Positions 41,081 to 47,374 of a DNA stretch of 47,374 bases are shown piece after piece. Where the stretch lies: contig UQHT01000022.1 in NCBI GenBank assembly GCA_900540875.1, positions 1-47,374 on the forward strand, in the 5' to 3' direction. The notes below the pieces were generated by a model. It did no database searches and was not told where the DNA came from. It saw only the letters and a program-made list of their open reading frames with translations. Origin of the DNA: an uncultured Collinsella sp. Lineage in GTDB: Bacteria > Actinomycetota > Coriobacteriia > Coriobacteriales > Coriobacteriaceae. Each line of letters begins with the position of its first letter. Position 1 is the stretch's first letter. A program made the translations under genes and the position numbers.

Positions 41081-43609
41081 ATGGCTAAAACACTGGGGAC
41101 GCCGTGGCAAAAGCTGGGCCACGAGGTGCCGGCTTCCGAGCTCGAGGGCGTCGACCTGTATTGGCGCGCATCGAACTATCTGTCCGTCGGTCAGATCTAC
41201 CTTCGCTCTAACCCGCTAATGCGCCCCGACTTTGTCGACGAGAAAACCGGTGAGGTGCGCGACTTCGGTCGTCCGGACGTTAAGCACCGCCTGGTTGGCC
41301 ACTGGGGCACCACGCCCGGCATCAACTTCCTGTTCGGTCACGTCAATCGACTGATCGCCGACCACAACCAGAATGCTATCTTCTTGATGGGCCCTGGTCA
41401 CGGTGGCCCCGCCGGTACTGCTCAGTCGCTGCTCGACGGCACCTACCGCGAGATTCGCCCCGACATCACCAATGACGAGGCAGGCCTGCAGAGGTTCTTC
41501 CGCCAGTTCTCTTATCCCGGCGGCATCCCGAGCCACTTTGCGCCCGAGACGCCCGGTTCCATCCACGAGGGCGGCGAGCTCGGCTACACGCTCAGCCACG
41601 CTTACGGTGCCGTCATGGACAACCCGAGCCTGTTGGCCGTGGCCGTGGTGGGCGACGGCGAGTCCGAGACCGGCCCGCTCGCGACCTCTTGGCAATCCAA
41701 CAAGCTCGTGAACCCGGCAACCGACGGTATCGTTTTGCCGATCCTGCACCTCAACGGCTACAAGATCGCCAACCCCACCATCCTCGCCCGCGTGTCCGAC
41801 GAAGAGCTCACCAAGTTCTTTGAGGGCATGGGCTATAAGCCGCACTTCTTTGTCGCCGGCTTTGACGACGAGAGCCACGCAAGCATTCATGCGCGTTTCG
41901 CTGCCCTGTTTGAGCAGGTCTTCGATGAGATCTGTGACATCAAGGCAACCGCGCAGGCCCAGGCCGCCGCAGGCGAGACCGTGGTCCGCCCGGCCTACCC
42001 CATGATTGTGTTCCGCACGCCCAAGGGCTGGACCTGCCCCAAGCAGATCGACGGCAAGAAGACCGAGGACTCCTGGCGCGCGCATCAGGTGCCGCTGGCG
42101 AGTGCCAAGGACACCCACGAGCACTTCCGCGTGCTGCGCGAGTGGCTGCGTTCCTACAAGCCCGAGGAGCTCTTTACGCCCGAGGGCCAGGTGCGCCCCG
42201 AGGTGACGGCCTTTATGCCGACCGGCGAGCTGCGCATCGGCGCCAACCCCAACGCGAACGGCGGTAAGGTGCGTCGCGAGCTCGAGCTGCCCGATATTCA
42301 TGCCCACGAGGTCCCCGTCGACACTAATGGTCATGGCTGGGGCTCCACCGAGGCCGCCCGCGTCTTTGGTGAGTACACTGCCGACGTTCTGGCCAAGAAC
42401 ATGGATGACTTCCGCATCTTTGGTCCCGACGAGACCGCGTCCAACCGCCTGCAGGCTGCCTACAAGGTGACCAAGAAGCAGTGGGACGCCGGCTTCTACG
42501 AGGACGAGGCCAACGACGAGCTGCTGGCAGGTTCCGGTAAGGTCGTCGAGCAGCTGTCCGAGCACCAATGCGAGGGCTTCCTCGAGGCCTACGTGCTCAC
42601 TGGCCGTTCCGGCGTGTGGAGCTCCTACGAGAGCTTTGTCCATGTGGTCGACTCCATGGTCAACCAGCACTGCAAGTGGCTCGAGGCTACCAAGCGCGAG
42701 ATTCCGTGGCGTGCCCCCATCAGCGGCCTTAACATTTTGCTGTCGAGCCACGTCTGGCGTCAGGACCACAACGGCTTCTCGCATCAGGACCCCGGCTTTA
42801 TCGACCTGCTGCTCAACAAGGCCAACGACACGCACATCGTAAACGCCTACTATCCGGCCGACGCCAACATGGCTCTCGCCGTGGCCGAGCGCGTCTACCA
42901 GTCCACTGACTGCGTCAACGCCATCTTCTGCGGCAAGCAGCCTGCTCCGACCTTCCAGACGGTCGACGAGGCCAAGGCGGAGCTCGCCGAGGGCGTTGCG
43001 GCCTGGGAGTGGGCATCGACCGCCGATTCGCTCGCCGAGGCCGACGTCGTGGTCGCCACCTGCGGTGACGTGCCGACGCTTGAGGCTCTGGTTGCAACCG
43101 ACATGCTGCGCGAGCTGGGCATCAAGGTATGGTTCGTCAACGTGGTCGACCTGCTCAAGATTCAGAACGTCTGCGAGAACGACCAGGCTCTCAGTGACGA
43201 GCGCTGGGCTGAGCTGTTCGGCTGCGGCGATAAGCCTGTCCTCTTCGCGTTCCACGCCTATGCCGGCACGATTCGCCGCCTGATCTGGAACCGCCCCGGC
43301 CACGACGCCTTCCGCGTCCACGGCTACGAGGAGAAGGGCTCCACGACCACGCCGTTCGACATGCTGCGCTTGAACAACATGGACCGCTGGGCCCTGGCCG
43401 CCGACGTGTTGCGCATGGTCGACGCCGATAAGTTTGCCGAGCAGATTGATGAGTGGGAGGCCTTCCGCACCGAGGCTTTTGAGTTCGCGTGCGACGAGGG
43501 CTTCGATCACCCGGCCTTTACCGACTGGGTCTGGCCCGAAGCCGCAGCCGCGACTGCTGCCGACGGCGCGCTCTCTGCAACGCAGATGACCGCGGGCGAT
43601 AACGAATAG
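41081..43609 (+). CDS. xfp: Xylulose-5-phosphate/fructose-6-phosphate phosphoketolase
   Basis: This 842-residue thiamine-diphosphate enzyme matches phosphoketolases along its length: GHWGTTPGINFLFGHVNRLI, the GPGHGGPAG loop, the TPP/Mg motif VVGDGESETGPLATSW, and DHNGFSHQDPGFID in the second domain. It splits xylulose 5-phosphate (or fructose 6-phosphate) to acetyl phosphate and a shorter sugar phosphate, the key step of the bifid shunt and heterolactic pathways. The protein is slightly longer than the usual 790-825 residues because of an Ala-rich C-terminal tail. It is controlled by adjacent LacI operators. An open frame on the opposite strand is a codon-bias shadow. Confidence 0.95.
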   Translation: MAKTLGTPWQKLGHEVPASELEGVDLYWRASNYLSVGQIYLRSNPLMRPDFVDEKTGEVRDFGRPDVKHRLVGHWGTTPGINFLFGHVNRLIADHNQNAIFLMGPGHGGPAGTAQSLLDGTYREIRPDITNDEAGLQRFFRQFSYPGGIPSHFAPETPGSIHEGGELGYTLSHAYGAVMDNPSLLAVAVVGDGESETGPLATSWQSNKLVNPATDGIVLPILHLNGYKIANPTILARVSDEELTKFFEGMGYKPHFFVAGFDDESHASIHARFAALFEQVFDEICDIKATAQAQAAAGETVVRPAYPMIVFRTPKGWTCPKQIDGKKTEDSWRAHQVPLASAKDTHEHFRVLREWLRSYKPEELFTPEGQVRPEVTAFMPTGELRIGANPNANGGKVRRELELPDIHAHEVPVDTNGHGWGSTEAARVFGEYTADVLAKNMDDFRIFGPDETASNRLQAAYKVTKKQWDAGFYEDEANDELLAGSGKVVEQLSEHQCEGFLEAYVLTGRSGVWSSYESFVHVVDSMVNQHCKWLEATKREIPWRAPISGLNILLSSHVWRQDHNGFSHQDPGFIDLLLNKANDTHIVNAYYPADANMALAVAERVYQSTDCVNAIFCGKQPAPTFQTVDEAKAELAEGVAAWEWASTADSLAEADVVVATCGDVPTLEALVATDMLRELGIKVWFVNVVDLLKIQNVCENDQALSDERWAELFGCGDKPVLFAFHAYAGTIRRLIWNRPGHDAFRVHGYEEKGSTTTPFDMLRLNNMDRWALAADVLRMVDADKFAEQIDEWEAFRTEAFEFACDEGFDHPAFTDWVWPEAAAATAADGALSATQMTAGDNE

Positions 43610-43646
43610 CATCCGGGACGGTCTCGCGCTGGGGCCGCCTCCGGGC

Positions 43647-43703
43647 GGGTGCCTTCCTCTGAGAAGTTCGCGAAGCCCACTTCTCAAAATAAGGCAGGCA
43701 CCC
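43647..43703 (+). other. Structured region after the phosphoketolase gene
   Basis: GGGTGCC (43647-43653) pairs with GGCACCC (43697-43703), and inside them TGAGAAGT (43660-43667) pairs with ACTTCTCA (43679-43686). No T-run follows, so it is a stable 3' structure rather than a clear intrinsic terminator. Confidence 0.5.
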
Positions 43704-43830
43704 CGGCCCTCGTCCGTGAACTTTTCCGCTAAGCAGGCCATAGACGCCGTGCGCCGATAGGGTAGGGCGGCGGCTTGAAATTGGTGCTATATTCAGCTAG
43801 AGTTGTTTAATGCTAGTACGGGAGGCGGAT

Positions 43831-44319
43831 ATGGGGCTGTTCAAGAAGAAAAACCCGCAGGATGCCTTTGATCCCGATGTGTTTACCATCACGGATACGA
43901 TTTTGGACCCGCCGCGGTTTACGTTTTTGCCGGCTATCTACCAGGATGCCACGCGTCGCAAGTGGGCCGTGCATCAGCGTGGTGCAGAGCCTAAGATTTT
44001 TGACTATGCGGACGTGTTGCAGTGCGAAGTAGCCGAGGCGGGCGATCCGGAGGCCGAGGAAGTGACTTCAAAACAGGAATTTGCCCAGCGTATCCTGGCA
44101 AATCCTGCCAAGGCGGCGAAAATAAACGCTGCCAAGCGTAATATGTGTCTTGGTATGGGCGTTGTTGTGGCGGTTCAGACGGGAAAAGACGAGGTTTCCA
44201 AATTAGAGATTCCCGTTATGACCGACGAAGTTAAACGCGATTCAAGTCTATATAAGTCGTATCGGAATGTCGCCGAGAAGATCAAGGCCGAATTTGATGC
44301 CATGGGAGGGCTGGCCTAA
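43831..44319 (+). CDS. Small conserved protein, DUF4428-like
   Basis: ATG at 43831 follows GGGAGG by about 6 nt and gives MGLFKKKNPQDAFDPDVF; the frame is open from 43810. The 162-residue soluble protein has a basic start, then a segment (FDYADVLQCEVAEAG) typical of small proteins that carry a PH-like or DUF4428-type domain, and ends KIKAEFDAMGGLA. No catalytic motif is visible and the function is unknown. It ends 38 nt before the first GntR gene. Confidence 0.65.
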   Translation: MGLFKKKNPQDAFDPDVFTITDTILDPPRFTFLPAIYQDATRRKWAVHQRGAEPKIFDYADVLQCEVAEAGDPEAEEVTSKQEFAQRILANPAKAAKINAAKRNMCLGMGVVVAVQTGKDEVSKLEIPVMTDEVKRDSSLYKSYRNVAEKIKAEFDAMGGLA

Positions 44320-44357
44320 TTTTGGCGGCATACGTTTCTGAATGAGGAGTCTGTGCA

Positions 44358-45125
44358 ATGGCAGGCGAATCTTATGCAATTCCCCCCAAAGATCGTGCTG
44401 TTGAGGGAATTCTTTGGTATATCCAGCACCATCAGCTTGCCGGCGGGGATCGCCTGCCGGCCGAGCGCGTGCTGTGCGAAGAGATTGGCGTTTCGCGTAC
44501 AGCGTTGCGTGCCGGTATCACGCGGCTCATCTCGTGTGGAACGCTCGAGAGCCGTCGCGGATCGGGTACGTATGTGTGTCCTCCCAAGCCGCTAAACATC
44601 TTTCAGGAAACGTATAACTTTTCCGATGCTGTGCGGACTGCCGGTCTGCACCCCTCTTCTCGTCTGGTTTCCACCGGGACCATCGAGGCGGATGAGGCGC
44701 TTGCCGACAAGCTTGGGGTGTCTGTAGGCGCTCCTTTGCTCCGCATGCAGCGCGTTCGACTTATTGAGGGCGAGCCGGCGTCAATCGAGACCGCTCACGT
44801 TAACCTGTCCCTGTGCCCATCGCTTACCGAGCACGATTTTGAGTGCGAGAGCCTTTACGATGTCTTGCTCAAAGAAGGCGGCGTGCGTGTTGAGCATGGA
44901 CGTGAGCATATCTCTATCTCGCGTTTGAACGTCGAAGAGGCCGAGCTGCTCCAGCAAGAAGAGGGAACGCCGGTGTTCTATGAGAGCTCGATTGAATTTG
45001 ATAAGGACATGCGTTTTGTGGAGCATTGCAAATCGGTGATTTTGCCCACAAAGTTTCGCTTTGCCGATAACGGCGAAGAGAACGGCATGAGGAGTGTGGC
45101 AGGTGAACAATGGCTGAAACAGTAG
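44358..45125 (+). CDS. GntR/UTRA regulator 1 of a tandem pair
   Basis: AGGAG precedes the ATG. The 255-residue protein has a winged HTH (about 15-80: ERVLCEEIGVSRTALRAGI, RRGSGTYV) and a UTRA domain (about 95-240). It overlaps the next regulator gene by 16 nt, so the two are cotranscribed and translationally coupled. The SIS-domain genes downstream suggest that the ligand is an amino sugar phosphate or glycated amine phosphate. Confidence 0.88.
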   Translation: MAGESYAIPPKDRAVEGILWYIQHHQLAGGDRLPAERVLCEEIGVSRTALRAGITRLISCGTLESRRGSGTYVCPPKPLNIFQETYNFSDAVRTAGLHPSSRLVSTGTIEADEALADKLGVSVGAPLLRMQRVRLIEGEPASIETAHVNLSLCPSLTEHDFECESLYDVLLKEGGVRVEHGREHISISRLNVEEAELLQQEEGTPVFYESSIEFDKDMRFVEHCKSVILPTKFRFADNGEENGMRSVAGEQWLKQ

Positions 45126-45823
45126 ATGCCACCCCGGTTTATATGCGCATTCGACGCCGCATCGAGGAGCGTATCGAGCGCGGTACATATCCCACGGGTT
45201 CCATGATTCCGTCCGAAAAAGACCTCGCCGAGGAATTTGGTACGACACGCTTGACCATCCGAAGCGCTGTCGATGAGCTGGTTCGGCGCGGGCAGATTCG
45301 CCGTGTTCGGGGGAAAGGTGCCTTTGTGGCGCAGAAAGTACCTGCTTTTTTTGAACGCACGGGCGGTTTCCGTGAATCGGTCCGTGCTTCGGGCGGCGAG
45401 CCGTCCGTCCGTATTCTCGCACGTTCCAAGCGTTATGCGGGGCCATACTACGCTGACCTGTTTGGCATCGCCGAGGACGACCTGCTCTATTCCATTCGAC
45501 GCCTGAACTGCATAAACGGTAGCCCCGTATCGATCGAGACGGCGCTGATTCCCTGCCTGCTGTTCCCAACCATCGAAGATATTGACGTGTCGGTCTTCAG
45601 CTTGTACGAGACCTATGAGATGCTGGGCCGAAAGCCAGTTATGGCACAGGAAAAGCTCGATATCGAAGCGCTGGGCGCACGAGATGCCGGCCTGCTTGGA
45701 CTGGAGCAGGGTGATCTTGCCTTGACGCTGGAGTGCGTAAGCTTCGATGCGAGCGGCCAGGCGATCGAGTACGTCAAGTCGTTTAACCGCGGTGATGCGG
45801 GTGGATATACCTATACGTACTAG
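45110..45823 (+). CDS. GntR/UTRA regulator 2 of a tandem pair
   Basis: The ATG lies inside the end of the preceding gene and is preceded by GGCAGGTG. The 237-residue protein has an HTH (EKDLAEEFGTTRLTIRSAV, RRVRGKGAFV) and a UTRA domain, and is only loosely similar to regulator 1, so the pair is not a recent duplication. It lies upstream of the SIS-domain genes, which it likely represses. Confidence 0.88.
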   Translation: MAETVDATPVYMRIRRRIEERIERGTYPTGSMIPSEKDLAEEFGTTRLTIRSAVDELVRRGQIRRVRGKGAFVAQKVPAFFERTGGFRESVRASGGEPSVRILARSKRYAGPYYADLFGIAEDDLLYSIRRLNCINGSPVSIETALIPCLLFPTIEDIDVSVFSLYETYEMLGRKPVMAQEKLDIEALGARDAGLLGLEQGDLALTLECVSFDASGQAIEYVKSFNRGDAGGYTYTY

Positions 45824-45860
45824 CTGGTTTTTTGCATAACGGGCTGAAAAGTTGACGGAA

Positions 45861-45890
45861 TTTTGATTCGTTGAGCAGACCGTATATACA
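45861..45890 (+). promoter_or_regulatory. Putative promoter/operator upstream of the SIS operon
   Basis: GTATATAC (45882-45889) is a palindrome typical of GntR-family half-sites and overlaps a possible -10 box TATATA, with TTTTGA 16 nt upstream as a weak -35. Two GGTATCAAA repeats (45948-45956 and 45981-45989) follow before the gene start and may be further regulator sites. Confidence 0.4.
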
Positions 45891-46017
45891 ACCTTACATG
45901 GCTCAAAATCGACCGTTCGCCGATGGGGATAAATTAATCGACAAAGAGGTATCAAAAAGCCGTAACCTGTAACTGTGATTGGTATCAAATACTAATGATT
46001 TGTTACGAGGTGAGACG

Positions 46018-47133
46018 ATGAAGATGCTCGATTACGTTCAGCTTGCCCATGTGCGTATGGGGGAGAACCTCGAGCGTTCGTCTGAGCTGGTAGCGCAGCT
46101 CGTTGATATTTTCCAGTCCGGTTCTTTTGATGCACTGCGCATCGTTGCTTCGGGTTCGTCGCGCCATGCCGCCGATTGCGCCCGCGATTACCTGCAAGAT
46201 GCGCTGCAGATGCAGGTGTCCGTTGTGACGCCCGAGGCCTTCGTCGATTTTGAACACACCTATCCGCAGCATGCGCTCAACATCGCCGTCTCGCAGAGCG
46301 GCTATTCGACCAATACGATTGCGGCGCTCGATTACATGCGTGCACACGATATGGCTGCAGTTGCGCTCACGGCAAACGTCGAGGCACCCATCAAGGAACA
46401 CGCTGACATCGTTCTTGACTACGGTGTGGGTGTCGAGTCGGTGGACTTTGTGACTCTGGGCGTCGAGGTTCTCGTTGAGTACCTGGTGCTCTTTGGTATT
46501 TACGGCGGTCAGGCGCGCGGAACGATTGACGCCAAGGGCGTTGCTCAGCGTCTTGATGACCTGCGCGAGGCTATCCAGGCTAATGCCGTGATGTGCAAGA
46601 CCGCCGAGGCATATGTCCAAGATCACATGCTCGAGCTTTCTGAGCACATGCCCGCCATGGTCGTCGGCAACGGCCCCAACTATGGTGTTGCCGAGGAGGC
46701 AGCGCTCAAGCTGAGCGAGACCATCAAGATTCCTGCCATGCATCACGAAGGCGAGGAGTTCGTCCACGGTCCCGAGATGCAGATCGTTCCGGGCTATCTG
46801 GTGTTTATCGTCGACGATCCGCAGGGGTCGGAGCGTCTTGCGAATATCGCCGATGCGCTATCGAACGTTACGGCAAAAACGGTGCTGCTCACGGCCCATC
46901 CCAAGGGTAGGGCTCACGAGGTTGCGGTGCCTCAGGTGGCTCCGCTGCTCAGCGCAATTCCCAATCTTGTGTTCTTCCAGACGATTGCGGCCATGATTGC
47001 CGAGCGTCTGAAGTCATGGAACGTGCACCCGTATCTCGATACCGTCTCCAAGCAAATGGAGGTCAAGGCAGAGGGCTACGAAGAGTCAGTCAATGCGCTT
47101 AAGGCCAAAGCGGCTGAGTGTTACGGAATGTAA
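46018..47133 (+). CDS. SIS-domain sugar isomerase/deglycase (GlmS-C/FrlB-like)
   Basis: ATG at 46018 follows GAGGTGAG. The 371-residue protein consists of two SIS domains. The first has ASGSSRHAA (about 47-55) and SQSGYSTNT (about 98-106), which bind a sugar phosphate. The second contains GNGPNYGVAEEAALKLSET and the His/Glu-rich HHEGEEFVHGPEM like the isomerase half of GlmS. It lacks a glutamine amidotransferase domain, so it should isomerise or deglycate a phosphorylated amino sugar or fructosamine, as in FrlB/AgaS-type enzymes. The substrate is not defined by sequence. Confidence 0.85.
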   Translation: MKMLDYVQLAHVRMGENLERSSELVAQLVDIFQSGSFDALRIVASGSSRHAADCARDYLQDALQMQVSVVTPEAFVDFEHTYPQHALNIAVSQSGYSTNTIAALDYMRAHDMAAVALTANVEAPIKEHADIVLDYGVGVESVDFVTLGVEVLVEYLVLFGIYGGQARGTIDAKGVAQRLDDLREAIQANAVMCKTAEAYVQDHMLELSEHMPAMVVGNGPNYGVAEEAALKLSETIKIPAMHHEGEEFVHGPEMQIVPGYLVFIVDDPQGSERLANIADALSNVTAKTVLLTAHPKGRAHEVAVPQVAPLLSAIPNLVFFQTIAAMIAERLKSWNVHPYLDTVSKQMEVKAEGYEESVNALKAKAAECYGM

Positions 47134-47193
47134 GCGGGTTTTGATGCCCGTTGGCATGGGGGATGTGGAAACAACCCCAGAAAGGAGAGACAA

Positions 47194-47374
47194 ATGAAGG
47201 AAACCGAGAAGATCGAGATCATGCATTTCGACCAGGAGGGCTATCTCGAGGACGGCAAGGCGCTCTACGAGACCGGCAAGAAGATGACCGCGCTCGCCGA
47301 CAAGGTCGCCGACGAGGGATACGACGCCGTGTTCCTGATGGGCGTCGGCGGCACCTGGGACGAGCTCATGCAGC
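47194..47374 (+). CDS. SIS-domain protein, 5' part (cut by window end)
   Basis: AAAGGAGAG lies 5 nt before the ATG. The visible 60 residues (MKETEKIEIMHFDQEGYLED..., then DAVFLMGVGGTWDELMQ) match the first strand of another SIS domain protein. It is 60 nt after the preceding SIS gene and in the same operon, suggesting two paralogous subunits or sequential steps. Confidence 0.75.
   Translation, partial: MKETEKIEIMHFDQEGYLEDGKALYETGKKMTALADKVADEGYDAVFLMGVGGTWDELMQ

Noticed and set aside
41216..43741. 841-codon open frame on the minus strand opposite the phosphoketolase gene
   Set aside because: It is the same kind of codon-bias shadow; the plus-strand protein has conserved TPP motifs throughout and no motif supports the antisense product.

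Overview
The window looks like a high-GC Gram-positive gut actinobacterium of the class Coriobacteriia, most likely Collinsella or a close relative. This is inferred from protein flavour, codon use and gene content (phosphoketolase, maltodextrin ABC system, PTS, many GntR/UTRA regulators); no database comparison was possible.

Left core (1-20100). A carbon-starvation transporter gene (cstA) follows a leader that looks like a translation-controlled attenuator (308-442). Next is an orphan protein with a Wadjet JetD-like Toprim domain, then tRNA-Gln, a peptidoglycan-binding protein and a polyprenyl diphosphate synthase. A maltodextrin/alpha-glucoside block follows: a PTS EIIC-EIIB protein fused to a HAD phosphatase, a divergent GntR/UTRA regulator, an ABC importer (binding protein, two permeases, ATPase), and a convergent malQ-glgP operon. 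Five TTGTTTAAACAA-like sites sit in front of these units and suggest one regulon: sugar is imported by PTS or ABC and broken down by MalQ and GlgP.

Accessory island (about 20290-35250). It is bounded by a broken IS110-type transposase on the left and a truncated IS3-type OrfA on the right, with a third decayed transposase inside. It holds (a) a decayed RiPP locus: a Val/Ala-rich precursor peptide, a radical SAM gene lacking its [4Fe-4S] half, and an ABC exporter gene frameshifted in a G-run; (b) a DUF2975/HTH pair; (c) an apparently intact RiPP locus: two 39-residue five-cysteine precursors with identical cysteine spacing, an ABC-2 transporter with two permeases, a radical SAM/SPASM maturase and an ABC exporter; (d) a two-gene AAA ATPase plus putative PD-(D/E)XK nuclease module that resembles a defence system.

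Right core (35250-47374). galE, a secreted coiled-coil cell-wall hydrolase, a small hypothetical gene, murB, a LacI regulator beside a phosphoketolase gene with paired LacI-type operators, a small conserved protein, two overlapping GntR/UTRA regulators, and two SIS-domain sugar-isomerase-like genes, the last cut by the window end.

Three families of structured repeats stand out: a long hairpin with conserved internal loops and different but self-complementary arms (1-64, 4746-4891, 37806-37936); a triple palindrome array of about 80 bp period (15795-16012); and a small hairpin with a conserved TGGGACATGCCT-like loop (4995, 35142, 35206).
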